From the NCBI GenBank assembly GCA_944346655.1, contig CALVMP010000002.1, positions 1-63,209 on the forward strand: a DNA stretch of 63,209 nt, given 5' to 3'. The position numbers were made by a program, and so were the translations under genes. The notes beneath the pieces were generated by a model, which was not told where the DNA came from, ran no database searches, and was given only the letters and a program-made list of their open reading frames with translations. Shown piece by piece: positions 40,800-50,877 of the stretch. Positions within the stretch are counted from its first letter, which is position 1, and the number at the start of each line of letters is the position of its first letter. This stretch comes from an uncultured Clostridia bacterium (lineage in GTDB: Bacteria; Bacillota; Clostridia; Christensenellales; Borkfalkiaceae).

Positions 40800-42266
40800 A
40801 TGAATGCAAGCTTTACTTTTGAACAGCTTATAAAGCTTCAATCTCAGGGCTTCGGCAGAGCGCCCGTTTATATTGCAACCTTTGCCGACGCGGCAACGCC
40901 CATTCAGTGCCTCAGCGCCGTAAAGGAGAGGTACGGAAGGTGCTTTCTGTTTGAATCGATAGAGGGCGGAGAAAAGATTGCAAGGTATTCGTTCATCGGC
41001 TTCGACCCCGTTGTAACCCTTTCTTTAAAGGACGGCGTTTTAACCGTAGAGAGGAAGGGTGAAAAAGTTTCGCGCAGCACTTCGGACCCCAATGCCGAAA
41101 TAAGGAGGGAGCTCGGCAGGTGTGCAATGCCCCGTACCGAGGGGTTGCCCCCGTTCACCGGCGGATTTGTGGGATACTTTTCATATGAATACTATAAGTA
41201 TTATGAAAGGGCGGACTTTTTGCCTTCGGGGAACTTCGGCGACTGTAAGCTGATGCTCTTCGACAAGGTAATCGCTTACGACAATTTTTCGCAAAAAATA
41301 TACGTTATAGTAAACCTGCCCTTAAAGGGGCTCACGCGGGAGGGGTATGAAGAAGCTCTTTCGGTTCTCGGCGGCATGCTCTCTCTCGTCGAAAGGGGCG
41401 GGCGTCAGGTGAGCGAAAAACTTACTCAGCTTTCGCCCTTTGAAATGAGGTTCGGAAAAGAGGAGTACGAAAAAAAGGTGGAGGAGGCAAAGGCGCACGT
41501 GAGGGAAGGCGATATCTTCCAGTGCGTTCCCTCCAATATATGGCGGGGGCAATTTGAGGGGAGCCTTTTAAACTCCTACAGGATTTTAAGGACGACGAAC
41601 CCTTCGCCCTACATGATTTACCTCAACATGGACGGGTGCGAAATCGCGGGCGCCTCCCCTGAAACGCTTGTTAAGTTAAAGAAGGGAATTGTCTCCACTT
41701 TCCCCATAGCCGGCAGCCGTCCGCGCGGCAAGACCGACGAAGAGGACGCGGCTTTGGAGCGTGAACTGCTTGCCGACGAAAAGGAAATTTCCGAACACAA
41801 CATGCTCGTCGACCTCGGCAGAAACGACCTCGGCAAGATTTGCAGGTTCGGTACCGTAAAAGTGGATGACTACAAAAAGATTTACCGCTTTTCCCACGTT
41901 ATGCACATAACCTCGTGCGTGACGGGAAAGGCTGAAGAGGGTAAGGACGTGCTCGACGCTTTGAGCGCCACCCTTCCCGCGGGCACCCTGTCTGGTGCGC
42001 CCAAGCGCAGGGCGATGGAAATTATCTCCGTGCTCGAAGAGGGCGAAACGCGGGGCGTGTACGGCGGGGCTGTGGGCTATGTTTCATTCGACGGCGACGG
42101 CGACTTCTGCATAGCCATACGCACCGCAACAAAGCGCGGAAACGAAGTTACCGTCCGCGCGGGCGGGGGCATAGTTGCCGACAGCAAGCCCGAAAGCGAG
42201 TTTACGGAAACGGTAAATAAGTCTGCCGCCATGCGCGAAGCAATAATAAAGAGCTGCGGGGTGTGA
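40800..42266 (+). CDS. trpE: anthranilate synthase component I
   Basis: A 488-residue chorismate-utilising enzyme that makes anthranilate with ammonia from TrpG. The N-terminal domain contains SIEGGEKIARYSFIG, whose Ser is part of the tryptophan feedback site (LLES-type motif). The catalytic C-terminal domain carries IAGASPETLV, PIAGSRPRG, DLGRNDLGKI and LPAGTLSGAPKRRAMEII. AAAGGGGGC precedes ATG 40800. Upstream TTG starts would lie within the terminator and are rejected. The trpG gene follows after one base. Confidence 0.96.
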   Translation: MNASFTFEQLIKLQSQGFGRAPVYIATFADAATPIQCLSAVKERYGRCFLFESIEGGEKIARYSFIGFDPVVTLSLKDGVLTVERKGEKVSRSTSDPNAEIRRELGRCAMPRTEGLPPFTGGFVGYFSYEYYKYYERADFLPSGNFGDCKLMLFDKVIAYDNFSQKIYVIVNLPLKGLTREGYEEALSVLGGMLSLVERGGRQVSEKLTQLSPFEMRFGKEEYEKKVEEAKAHVREGDIFQCVPSNIWRGQFEGSLLNSYRILRTTNPSPYMIYLNMDGCEIAGASPETLVKLKKGIVSTFPIAGSRPRGKTDEEDAALERELLADEKEISEHNMLVDLGRNDLGKICRFGTVKVDDYKKIYRFSHVMHITSCVTGKAEEGKDVLDALSATLPAGTLSGAPKRRAMEIISVLEEGETRGVYGGAVGYVSFDGDGDFCIAIRTATKRGNEVTVRAGGGIVADSKPESEFTETVNKSAAMREAIIKSCGV

Positions 42267-42267
42267 A

Positions 42268-42846
42268 ATGATTAAAGTTTTGATTGTCGATAACTACGAT
42301 TCATTTTCGTACAATCTGTACCAGTACGTCGGCGAAATCTGCCCCGAAGTCAAGGTGGTGAAAAACGACGAGTACACCTGCGGGCAGATAGAAGAGCTCT
42401 TTTCCCCCACGCACATAATTCTCTCCCCCGGACCGGGGCGCCCTGAAGAGGCGGGAATAACCGAGGCGGTTCCACTGCATTTTGCGGGCAGGGCAAACGT
42501 TCTGGGCGTGTGCCTGGGGCATCAGGGCATATGCGAAGCCTTCGGCGGCACGGTAACATATGCGAAAAAGCTCATGCACGGCAAGGCAGACGAAGTAAAA
42601 ATAGACCCCGCCTGCCCCATATTCAAGGGTCTGCCTGAAATTATACGGGTTGCGCGGTACCACTCGCTCGCCGCGGGAAAAATTCCCGAGAGGCTCAAGG
42701 TTACGGCGCAGACAAAGGACGGCGAAGTCATGGGCTTGCAACACGTTGATTACAACATATTCGGGGTGCAATTTCATCCCGAGTCCATTTTAACCGAACA
42801 CGGCAGGGACATCATTTTTAATTTTCTATCGCTTGAAACGAGGTGA
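42268..42846 (+). CDS. trpG: anthranilate synthase component II (glutamine amidotransferase)
   Basis: A 192-residue class I glutamine amidotransferase that supplies ammonia to TrpE. The catalytic triad is visible as Cys82 in GVCLGHQ and His170/Glu172 in FHPES. LSPGPGRPEEAG is the oxyanion region. It may also serve PabB in folate synthesis, as one amidotransferase often does, but no pabB is in view. It precedes trpD by four bases. Confidence 0.96.
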   Translation: MIKVLIVDNYDSFSYNLYQYVGEICPEVKVVKNDEYTCGQIEELFSPTHIILSPGPGRPEEAGITEAVPLHFAGRANVLGVCLGHQGICEAFGGTVTYAKKLMHGKADEVKIDPACPIFKGLPEIIRVARYHSLAAGKIPERLKVTAQTKDGEVMGLQHVDYNIFGVQFHPESILTEHGRDIIFNFLSLETR

Positions 42847-42850
42847 ATTT

Positions 42851-43861
42851 ATGATACGGGAAGCAATAAAAAAATTGGTTGACGAGGGCGGCGACCTCTC
42901 CTATGCGGAGGCTTCGGGCGCCATGCGCGATATATTCGAAGGCTGTGCCGACGAGGTTCAGATTGCCGGCTATTTAACGGCGCTCCGCTTAAAGGGCGAA
43001 ACCGTGGAGGAAATAACCGCCTCCGCGCAGGTCATGAGGGAAGCGGCGCTGCCCTGCCCCGTTACTTCGGACAGCATGGACATAGTGGGCACGGGCGGCG
43101 ACGGGTCGTGTTCATTCAACATCTCCACCTGCTCGGCGTTCGTCGTGGCGGCGGGGGGAATAAAGGTTGCAAAGCACGGCAACCGCTCGGTCTCCTCAAA
43201 GTGCGGCGCGGCAGACGTTTTAACCGAACTCGGAGCCAACTTAAAGGTGGAACCCATGAAGGCAAAGGAGGTAATGGACGGCTGTAACTTCATGTTCCTG
43301 CACGCCCAGCTTTACCACCCTGCCATGAAGTACGCCGCCCCCGTCCGCGGAGCACTGGGAGTGCGCACCATTTTCAATATATTGGGACCCCTCGGCAATC
43401 CCGCCCGCGCAAAGATGCAGCTTTTGGGCGTGTACTCAAGGGACATGGTCGTGCCCCTCGCCCGCGTTTTAAGCCGCCTCGGCACTCAAAGGGTAATCTC
43501 TGTATACGGCTGCGACGGGCTCGACGAGGTCTCCCTCTCAAGCGAAACATATTGCTGTGAAATAATCGGAGGAAGGGAGAGGGTATACACCGTTTCGCCC
43601 GAAGATTTCGGTGTGGAAAGGGTTAAAAAATCCGACATAGTCGGGGGTCTGCCCGGTGACAACGCAAAGATCATGCTCAGTGTTTTAAGCGGCGAAGAGA
43701 GCGCCTGCCGCAACGCGGTGATAATAAATTCCGCCATGTGCTTCTATCTTGCGGGCAGGGCAAAAAATTTCAAAGAGGGCGCCCGTATTGCAAGGCGGCT
43801 TATCGACGAGGGCAGGGCGATGGATGTGTTCGAAAAATTTGTCGGGGCAACCAACTCATGA
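42851..43861 (+). CDS. trpD: anthranilate phosphoribosyltransferase
   Basis: A 336-residue enzyme that joins anthranilate to PRPP. The PRPP site is DIVGTGGDGSCSFNIST (near residue 77). KHGNRSVSSKCGAADVLTELG and NILGPLGNPA are further signatures. I chose ATG 42851, preceded by GAGGTGAATTT. The earlier in-frame ATG overlaps trpG. The stop overlaps the trpC ATG. Confidence 0.96.
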   Translation: MIREAIKKLVDEGGDLSYAEASGAMRDIFEGCADEVQIAGYLTALRLKGETVEEITASAQVMREAALPCPVTSDSMDIVGTGGDGSCSFNISTCSAFVVAAGGIKVAKHGNRSVSSKCGAADVLTELGANLKVEPMKAKEVMDGCNFMFLHAQLYHPAMKYAAPVRGALGVRTIFNILGPLGNPARAKMQLLGVYSRDMVVPLARVLSRLGTQRVISVYGCDGLDEVSLSSETYCCEIIGGRERVYTVSPEDFGVERVKKSDIVGGLPGDNAKIMLSVLSGEESACRNAVIINSAMCFYLAGRAKNFKEGARIARRLIDEGRAMDVFEKFVGATNS

Positions 43862-44640
43862 AGGACATTCTGCAAACAATCTGTAACCGTACCCTCGAAA
43901 GGGTAAGGGCAAACGAGGCGTTCCGTCCCGAAGGGGCAATAAAAGAGCTCATACGCCCGTACGAAAAACCTTATGCCTTTTCGGAGGCGTTGCGGCGGTG
44001 CGCATTCGGAGTGATAGCCGAAATAAAGCAGGCGAGCCCCTCCAAGGGGATTATAGACGAAAAATTCGACTATCTGTCCATCGCCCGCGACTATGAAGAG
44101 GGCGGCGCGGCAGCGATATCGTGCCTTACAGAGCCGTACTTCTTTCTGGGCAGCGACAAAATTTTTGCGGAAATCAAGGGGGTTGTATCCATTCCGATGC
44201 TGAGGAAGGACTTTATTCTCACCCCCTATCAGGTGTACGAAAGCGCCGCGCTCAAAGCCGACTGCATACTGCTTATCATGGCGGCGCTCGAAGTCGGGGA
44301 GGCAGAAAAGCTCTTTATGCTTGCCGACTCTCTGGGCATGGACGTCCTCTTCGAGTGCAGAACGGAGGAACATATAAAAGCCTCCCTCGGCATGGGCGCC
44401 CGCATAATAGGCGTAAACAACCGCAACCTTTCCGACTTTTCTGTCGATAATACCAAGGCTTCGCGCATGCGCGAACTTGCGGGGGACCGTCTGTTCATAA
44501 GCGAATCGGGCATAATGTCCCCGTCTGACGCAGCGGTTCAGAGGGCGGCTGGGGCAAAAGGCATTTTAGTGGGGGAATACCTCATGAGGGCGCGGGACCG
44601 CAAGGGGGCTTTAAGGGGGCTTTTAAATGGTCAAAGTTAA
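43858..44640 (+). CDS. trpC: indole-3-glycerol phosphate synthase
   Basis: A 260-residue TIM-barrel enzyme that closes the indole ring. VIAEIKQASPSKG carries the catalytic Lys. MLRKDFI, DCILLIMAAL, IIGVNNRNLSDFSVD and FISESGI mark the successive strands. It is separate from TrpF here, not fused as in enteric bacteria. It starts at ATG 43858, overlapping trpD by four bases and trpF by 14. Confidence 0.96.
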   Translation: MKDILQTICNRTLERVRANEAFRPEGAIKELIRPYEKPYAFSEALRRCAFGVIAEIKQASPSKGIIDEKFDYLSIARDYEEGGAAAISCLTEPYFFLGSDKIFAEIKGVVSIPMLRKDFILTPYQVYESAALKADCILLIMAALEVGEAEKLFMLADSLGMDVLFECRTEEHIKASLGMGARIIGVNNRNLSDFSVDNTKASRMRELAGDRLFISESGIMSPSDAAVQRAAGAKGILVGEYLMRARDRKGALRGLLNGQS

Positions 44641-45247
44641 AGTGTGCGGCATGACTGATATGTCTTTGGTGCCGCTTTTGAATAAATTGACCCCCGACTA
44701 TGTCGGGTTTATCCTCACCGCAGGCTTTAAGCGCAGCGTTTCGGATGAGTTTGTAAAAAACTTTTCCTCCCGCCTTTCGCCCGCGATACGGCGCGTGGGG
44801 GTGTTTGTAAATGACGACGTGTGCCGCATTGCCCGCATGGTTGAGGATGGCATAATAGACGCCGTTCAGCTTCACGGCGACGAGGACGGGGAGTATATAC
44901 AAAAACTAAAAAGTCTTACGCCCGTCGCGGTAATAAAAGCCGTCGGGGTCGAGGGCGGCAGGGCGGAAAGTTATCCCGAAAACTGCGACATGGTGCTCCT
45001 CGACGCCTATGACAAAGTTGCCCGCGGCGGCACGGGCAGGCGCATAGAGTGGCGCAGGTACCCCGAAATAAAAAAGCCCGTCATTTTAGCCGGCGGCATA
45101 ACTCCCGAAAATGTATGCGAGGCTGTAAGTTTAGTCCGCCCGTGGGGAGTCGATGCCTCGGGCGGGGTGGAAAGGGACGGCAAAAAGGATATTGACAAAA
45201 TACGCGATTATATATTGAAAGCAAGGGAGTGCAACTATGGAAAATAA
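44627..45247 (+). CDS. trpF: phosphoribosylanthranilate isomerase
   Basis: A 206-residue TIM-barrel isomerase acting between TrpD and TrpC. VKVCGMTD at the start contains the catalytic Cys, and VQLHGDED is the third strand. [19 protein letters not shown] and the phosphate loop [24 protein letters not shown] complete the family pattern. It overlaps both neighbours. Confidence 0.95.
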   Translation: MVKVKVCGMTDMSLVPLLNKLTPDYVGFILTAGFKRSVSDEFVKNFSSRLSPAIRRVGVFVNDDVCRIARMVEDGIIDAVQLHGDEDGEYIQKLKSLTPVAVIKAVGVEGGRAESYPENCDMVLLDAYDKVARGGTGRRIEWRRYPEIKKPVILAGGITPENVCEAVSLVRPWGVDASGGVERDGKKDIDKIRDYILKARECNYGK

Positions 45248-46427
45248 AAAGGGAAGATTCGGCGAATACGGCGGGCAGTATGTGCCCGAAACGTTAATGC
45301 ACGCCATTGAGGAGCTCGACGGGGCGTACTCATATTATAAAGAGGACAAAGAGTTCAACGCCGAACTTACAAGGCTTTTAAACGAATATGCGGGCAGACC
45401 GTCCCTTTTGTACTATGCGGAAAATCTTACAAAGCTTATCGGCGGTTGCAAAATTTATTTAAAGCGCGAGGACCTCAATCACACGGGCGCACACAAAATA
45501 AACAACGCCCTCGGTCAGGCTCTGCTCGCCAAAAAAATGGGCAAAAAACGCCTCATCGCCGAAACGGGCGCGGGTCAGCACGGCGTAGCCACTGCAACCG
45601 CGGCAGCCCTCCTCGGCATGGAATGCGAAATTTACATGGGCGAGGAGGACACAGTCCGCCAGGCTTTAAACGTATATAAAATGAAACTGCTCGGCGCAAA
45701 GGTGCACGCCGTCACCTCGGGCACAAAAACTTTAAAGGACGCCGTTAACGAGTGCATGCGCGAGTGGACCAACAGGGTTGCCGATACGCACTACTGCCTG
45801 GGCTCGGTAATGGGACCCCACCCCTTCCCCACAATGGTAAGGGACTTCCAGGCGGTCATCTCAAGGGAGGCGAGGGAGCAGATTTTAGCACTCGAAGGCG
45901 CTTTGCCTGCGGCGGTCGTCGCCTGCGTGGGCGGCGGCTCCAACGCCATGGGCATGTTCTATCACTTCATAGGGGATAAGGGCGTCCGCCTGATCGGCTG
46001 CGAGGCGGCAGGCAGGGGGGTGAACACTCTCGAAACGGCGGCAACCATTGCCACGGGCAAAAAGGGTATCTTCCACGGCATGTTTTCCCTCTTCTGTCAG
46101 GACGAATACGGTCAGATAGCCCCCGTCTATTCCATATCCGCGGGACTGGACTACCCGGGCATAGGTCCCGAGCACGCGTATCTGCACGATATCGGCAGGG
46201 CGGAGTACGTTCCCGTCACCGACGACGAGGCTGTAGAAGCCTTCGAACTTCTTTCAAAAACGGAGGGCATAATCCCCGCGATTGAAAGCTCCCATGCTCT
46301 CGCCCATGCTGTAAAGCTTGCAAAGGATATCGATAAAAAGGGCAGCATAATAGTCTGCCTTTCGGGCAGGGGCGATAAGGACGTGGCTGCAATCGCGCGG
46401 TACAAGGGGGAGAACATATATGACTGA
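45237..46427 (+). CDS. trpB: tryptophan synthase beta chain
   Basis: A 396-residue PLP enzyme that condenses indole with serine. [16 protein letters not shown] contains the PLP lysine. AETGAGQHG is the carboxylate site, and [14 protein letters not shown] the phosphate loop. It is of the TrpB1 type that pairs with TrpA, as the neighbouring gene confirms. The gene overlaps trpF by 11 bases and trpA by 8. Confidence 0.97.
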   Translation: MENKKGRFGEYGGQYVPETLMHAIEELDGAYSYYKEDKEFNAELTRLLNEYAGRPSLLYYAENLTKLIGGCKIYLKREDLNHTGAHKINNALGQALLAKKMGKKRLIAETGAGQHGVATATAAALLGMECEIYMGEEDTVRQALNVYKMKLLGAKVHAVTSGTKTLKDAVNECMREWTNRVADTHYCLGSVMGPHPFPTMVRDFQAVISREAREQILALEGALPAAVVACVGGGSNAMGMFYHFIGDKGVRLIGCEAAGRGVNTLETAATIATGKKGIFHGMFSLFCQDEYGQIAPVYSISAGLDYPGIGPEHAYLHDIGRAEYVPVTDDEAVEAFELLSKTEGIIPAIESSHALAHAVKLAKDIDKKGSIIVCLSGRGDKDVAAIARYKGENIYD

Positions 46428-47196
46428 CATACAAAAGGTTTTCGCAAACGGAAAAAAGGCGTTCGTCGGCTTTATCACGGCGGGCGATCCCACTCTTTTT
46501 GACAGTAAAAGATATCTTGAAATAATGCAGGACAGCGGCGTGGACATAATCGAGGTGGGCATACCGTTTTCCGATCCCATAGCGGAAGGTCCCGTCATTC
46601 AGAACGCCGATTTGAGGGCTTTAAAGGGAGGGGCACACCTCGAGGAAATTTTCGCCATGGTCGGGCGCATACAAAAAAAGGTGCCATTCCTCTTCATGAC
46701 GTACGCCAACCCCGTGTATGTTTACGGCTACGAAAGGTTCTTTGCCCGCTGCAAAAAGGAGGGCGTTTCGGGAGTAATTATCCCCGACATTCCCTTTGAA
46801 GAGAGCGGGGAGGTGAAGGAGGTCGCCCAAAAATACGGCGTTGTCGTCGTCGATATGGTCGCCCCCACCTCGGAGGACAGAATCAAAAAGGTATGCGCGG
46901 AAAGCCGCGGCTTTATCTACCTCGTCTCCTCCATGGGCGTAACCGGCATGAGGGAAAGCATCGACACAGATATATCCTCTGTCTGTTCGCAAATAAGGCA
47001 GGTTACGTCCACCCCCGTGTGTGTGGGGTTCGGCATATCCTCACCCGAACAGGCAAGGAATATGGCGGCGCAGTCCGACGGCGCCATAGTCGGCTCTGCA
47101 ATAGTAAAAATAATTGAACAATACGGCGCCTATGCCGATGCGCGTCTCAGGGAATTTTTAACTTCCGTCGCCCGCGCGGTGCACGGCGCAGGCTGA
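46420..47196 (+). CDS. trpA: tryptophan synthase alpha chain
   Basis: A 258-residue TIM barrel that splits indole-3-glycerol phosphate. The catalytic Glu lies in [20 protein letters not shown], with the second acid in [20 protein letters not shown] and GAIVGSAIV bind phosphate. Its C-terminus ends VHGAG. It is the last gene of the operon. Two hairpins follow (CCCCC/GGGGG at 47212 and the terminator at 47242). Confidence 0.96.
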   Translation: MTDIQKVFANGKKAFVGFITAGDPTLFDSKRYLEIMQDSGVDIIEVGIPFSDPIAEGPVIQNADLRALKGGAHLEEIFAMVGRIQKKVPFLFMTYANPVYVYGYERFFARCKKEGVSGVIIPDIPFEESGEVKEVAQKYGVVVVDMVAPTSEDRIKKVCAESRGFIYLVSSMGVTGMRESIDTDISSVCSQIRQVTSTPVCVGFGISSPEQARNMAAQSDGAIVGSAIVKIIEQYGAYADARLREFLTSVARAVHGAG

Positions 47197-47241
47197 CTTC
47201 GCCCAACCCGACCCCCGAAAGCGCAGGGGGTTCTCCTAAAA

Positions 47242-47275
47242 TACGGAACGCGCCTTTCGGTGCGTTCCGTAAAAT
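47242..47275 (+). terminator. terminator of the trp operon
   Basis: A 10-bp stem TACGGAACGC / GCGTTCCGTA is followed by AAATTTTGT. A smaller CCCCC/GGGGG hairpin precedes it. Confidence 0.78.
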
Positions 47276-47317
47276 TTTGTAAATTTCGTCCGTAAACATA
47301 AAAATTACTCAATAATG

Positions 47318-47346
47318 TTGCAAATGCACCCGAATGGTGGTATAAT
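47318..47346 (+). promoter_or_regulatory. promoter of the GH3 operon
   Basis: TTGCAA and a perfect TATAAT are separated by 17 bases. GCAGGATAAAGT precedes the ATG 30 bases later. Confidence 0.82.
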
Positions 47347-47375
47347 TTTGCATGTAATTTTTCGCAGGATAAAGT

Positions 47376-49673
47376 ATGGACGACAGAGAAAGCATTAAAA
47401 AACTAAACATAAGCGAAAAAGCGAGGCTTTTAACGGGCAGCGGATTCTGGACCACGCCCGAATGCGAAGAGATAGGTCTCGCCTCCCGCACCGTCTCGGA
47501 CGGTCCCCACGGGCTGAGGGTGCAGGACAAAATGCCCAACCACCTCGGCATGGGCACCTCCCATCCTTCAACCTGCTTTCCCACCGCCGCGGCGGTGGCT
47601 TGCAGCTGGGACGAAGAACTGGGAGAAGAGCTGGGCGCATATATCGGCTCGGAGGCGGCTTGCATGGGCGTTTCCATGGTGCTCGGTCCCGGTCTCAACA
47701 TAAAGCGTTCTCCCCTGTGCGGAAGAAATTTTGAATATTTTTCCGAAGATCCCTATCTTTCGGGCAAAATGGCTGCCGCATATGTGCGGGGCATTCAAAA
47801 AAACGGCGTGTCCGCGTGCATAAAGCATTTCGCCGTCAACTCGCGCGAGCTTGCGCGAATGGTGTACGACTGCCGCGTGGACGAAGCAACGCTTCGCGAA
47901 ACCTACCTCACGGGCTTCGAAATCGCCGTAAAAGAGGGCAAGCCCGCCGCCGTCATGACGGCTTACAATAAATTGAACGGTACCTACTGCAACTCTCACG
48001 AAGGGCTTATCCGCGGCATATTGCGGGGTGAATGGGGCTTTGACGGGCTCGTCGTCTCCGACTGGGGCGGCACTTACGATAAAGTTGCCTCCGTAAAGGC
48101 GGGGGTTGACCTCGAAATGCCCCGCTGCGACTTCTCCATCCGCGACGTGGAGGAGGCGGTAGAAAGGGGCGAGCTCGACGAAAACCTCGTCGACGAGTCG
48201 ATTGCCCGTCAGCTCGCCTTTTCAAGGAGGGCGGGCGAGGTCAATCGCACCGACGCGGACTTTAAGGAACACTCGGCGTTTGCCCGCAGGTGCGCCGAAA
48301 ACTGCATAGTGCTTTTAAAGAACGAAGAGGGAGCCCTTCCCCTTTCGGAGAGCGAAAAGGTGGCTCTCATCGGCGATTTTGCCGCAAATCCCCGCTATCA
48401 GGGCGCGGGGTCCTCCCTCGTAAATCCTACATTTCTCGACAGCATACTGGGGGAAATGAAAAAGTCAGATCTCAATTTAATAGGTTTTGCCCGCGGCTTC
48501 AGGCGCGACGGCGGCGTGAGCCGCAGGCTTGAAAGGCAGGCTTTAAAGCTTGCAAAAGGGGCGGATACGATAGTTTTGTGCCTCGGTCTGGGCGAGGATA
48601 TGGAGCTTGAAAGCGGCGACCGTTCGCACATAAACCTGCCCGAAAACCAGCTCAACCTCCTCGCGGCGCTTAAAGGTTTGGGCAAAAAGATAGTCGCCGT
48701 GCTTTCCTGCGGTTCGGTTGTGGATATGTCGTGGGACAGTTTATGCGACGGCGTTCTGCACAGTTACCTTTCGGGGCAGAGCGGCGGAGGCGCCGTCGTC
48801 GCGGCGCTTTCGGGCAAGATAAACCCTTCGGGCAGACTGGCGGAGAGCTACCCCTTGAGCGAAGCCGACGTGCCCTGCGGTGAAATTTACGGCAAATATC
48901 CCTACAAAATGGACTATGCCGAGGGGATTTACGTGGGATATAAGTACTACAACACCTTCGGCGTTCCCGTAAAGTACCCCTTCGGCTACGGGCTTTCCTA
49001 TACAACTTTCGCCTATTCGGGCGCAGGCGCGGATAAAAACGGGGCGTACGTAACCGTTACCAATACGGGCGAAAGGGAGGGCGCGACAGTCGTTCAGATG
49101 TACGTAAAGGCTCCCCGCCCAGAACTCGAAAAATCCCCGGCGGAGCTTAAAGGGTTTAAAAAGGTACAGCTTAAGCCTGGCGAAAGCCGCACTGTATTTA
49201 TTCCCTTCGACGCCTACACTTTCAGAACGTATAAGGGCGGCTGGAGTGAGGGCGGAGAGTACGCAATCTATCTCGGCACCGACAGCCGCACCTTCTTCTT
49301 CGAAGATACAATCCGCCGCGGACGGGCGCCCGCCTTCGGGGGCAAGCCGATGGGGTATAAGGAGTACTTTGCCAGCCGCATATCCCCCGACCAACCCGCG
49401 CAAAAGCTTAAAAGGGGCAAGCTTGTCGCCACCCCTTTGACTGAGGTCCGCGACCTTAAATACTGCAAGGGGTTTGTTGCGCGGCTGTTCGCGTCCATCG
49501 CAGGTCTCTACGCGCGGTTTGCCGATAAGCTTCTGGCAAACTCCATGAACTACCTTCCACTGCGCTTTTTAATGATCTTTCTGCACTATAACGCCGTGCA
49601 GGCTGAAGGATTCATCGAAGCCTGCAACGGGCATTTTTGGCGCGGAATACGCAAAATTTTATTCAAAAAGTAG
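47376..49673 (+). CDS. glycoside hydrolase family 3 (beta-glucosidase-type)
   Basis: A 765-residue GH3 enzyme that removes terminal beta-linked sugars. The (beta/alpha)8 domain has VLGPGLNIKRSPLCGRNFEYFSEDP, KHFAVNSRE and VMTAYNKLNG. The nucleophile Asp lies in GLVVSDWGG near residue 228. The second domain and a fibronectin III-like domain (VTVTNTGEREGATVVQMYV) follow. A C-terminal tail of about 110 residues beyond the FnIII domain is unusual and helical. There is no signal peptide, so the enzyme is cytoplasmic and acts on imported oligosaccharides. It is the first gene of a five-gene operon. Confidence 0.93.
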   Translation: MDDRESIKKLNISEKARLLTGSGFWTTPECEEIGLASRTVSDGPHGLRVQDKMPNHLGMGTSHPSTCFPTAAAVACSWDEELGEELGAYIGSEAACMGVSMVLGPGLNIKRSPLCGRNFEYFSEDPYLSGKMAAAYVRGIQKNGVSACIKHFAVNSRELARMVYDCRVDEATLRETYLTGFEIAVKEGKPAAVMTAYNKLNGTYCNSHEGLIRGILRGEWGFDGLVVSDWGGTYDKVASVKAGVDLEMPRCDFSIRDVEEAVERGELDENLVDESIARQLAFSRRAGEVNRTDADFKEHSAFARRCAENCIVLLKNEEGALPLSESEKVALIGDFAANPRYQGAGSSLVNPTFLDSILGEMKKSDLNLIGFARGFRRDGGVSRRLERQALKLAKGADTIVLCLGLGEDMELESGDRSHINLPENQLNLLAALKGLGKKIVAVLSCGSVVDMSWDSLCDGVLHSYLSGQSGGGAVVAALSGKINPSGRLAESYPLSEADVPCGEIYGKYPYKMDYAEGIYVGYKYYNTFGVPVKYPFGYGLSYTTFAYSGAGADKNGAYVTVTNTGEREGATVVQMYVKAPRPELEKSPAELKGFKKVQLKPGESRTVFIPFDAYTFRTYKGGWSEGGEYAIYLGTDSRTFFFEDTIRRGRAPAFGGKPMGYKEYFASRISPDQPAQKLKRGKLVATPLTEVRDLKYCKGFVARLFASIAGLYARFADKLLANSMNYLPLRFLMIFLHYNAVQAEGFIEACNGHFWRGIRKILFKK

Positions 49674-49722
49674 TTTTCCGTTCTTTCCCATAATAAATTT
49701 TACCAGGATATAAGGGAGCTCT

Positions 49723-50874
49723 ATGAAGTGGGTCACCGTTTGGGGCAACGCGCCCTCCATAACCGAACATAAACCTGAAACATACGCAAAGGACATAACT
49801 TTAAGATACCCCGTCACCTGCGCCTTAGGCGGCGAAAAGGTGAGGCTGCATTTTTCAAATTTCTGCGGCACGGAGCCCGTAACGCTCTCGCGCGTAACCC
49901 TCGCCCGCGCCATGGGCGACAGGGAAATTTCGCTGCACAACGCCCGCCTCGTCACATTCGGGGGCGAGGAGAGCGTAACTATCCCCGCCGGCGAAGAGAT
50001 CTTTTCGGATGAGATAAACTTCCGCATCAAGCCCAAGGGCGTGCTCGCCGTCTCGATATACCTCGGCGGGTTCACCCTCATGCGTACGGGCGTTGTCGCG
50101 CTCGGACCCCTCTCCAAGGGTTTTTTCTCTGTAGGCGACTGCACTTTCTCGCAGGTGCTTCCCCTCGAAAAAACGCGTACCACCAACACCTTTTACTTTC
50201 TCTCGGGGCTCGATTTATACACCGACGACGATAAACGCGCCGTCATCTTATACGGCGACAGCATAACGGCGCAGAGCTGGGCGGACTATCTCGCCCTCGA
50301 GTGCATGAACGACCCCTACAACCGCACGGCAATAGTCCGCCGTGCGGCAAGCGGCACCCGCGTTCTGCGCGAGTACAGCTGCATAACTTACGAAAGTTAC
50401 GGACTCTCGGGTCATCACCGCTTCGAACGTGAAATTTCCACCGTCAGCGGCGCCGACACGGTAATCATCCAGCAGGGCATAAACGACATAATTCACCCCG
50501 TCGGCACGGACGTAAACCCCTTTCGTCCCATGAGCGACCTGCCCACGGCGGGCGAGCTCGAAAAGGGGATAGAGGAATATTTCGATATCGCAAAGGCGCA
50601 CGGGCTGGATATATGCATAGGCACACTTCTCCCCATAAAGGGTTGGAGAACGTACGCCCCCTTCCGCGAAGAGCTCAGGCAATCTTTCAACAACTGGGCG
50701 CGTTCGCTGGGGGATATAGCGGGGTGTATTGACTTCGACGAGCTTCTCCGCTCCGATGAGGACCCTGCCGCCTTTGCTTCAGGCTACGACAGCGGAGACC
50801 ACCTTCACCCATCCGACGGGGCGTACAGGGCGATGGCGAAACTCGCCTTCGAATTTATTTCGGGGGAAAGGTGA
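49723..50874 (+). CDS. SGNH/GDSL hydrolase, two-domain
   Basis: A 383-residue esterase. An N-terminal beta-sandwich (residues about 1-150) precedes an SGNH domain with block I YGDSIT, block III QQGINDI and block V DHLHPSD, so Ser, Asn, Asp and His are all present. The family removes acetyl or acyl groups from glycans or lipids. The link to GH3 suggests deacetylation of plant polysaccharide fragments (inference). There is no signal peptide. Ribosome binding site AAGGGAG lies before ATG 49723. Confidence 0.88.
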   Translation: MKWVTVWGNAPSITEHKPETYAKDITLRYPVTCALGGEKVRLHFSNFCGTEPVTLSRVTLARAMGDREISLHNARLVTFGGEESVTIPAGEEIFSDEINFRIKPKGVLAVSIYLGGFTLMRTGVVALGPLSKGFFSVGDCTFSQVLPLEKTRTTNTFYFLSGLDLYTDDDKRAVILYGDSITAQSWADYLALECMNDPYNRTAIVRRAASGTRVLREYSCITYESYGLSGHHRFEREISTVSGADTVIIQQGINDIIHPVGTDVNPFRPMSDLPTAGELEKGIEEYFDIAKAHGLDICIGTLLPIKGWRTYAPFREELRQSFNNWARSLGDIAGCIDFDELLRSDEDPAAFASGYDSGDHLHPSDGAYRAMAKLAFEFISGER

Positions 50875-50877
50875 TTT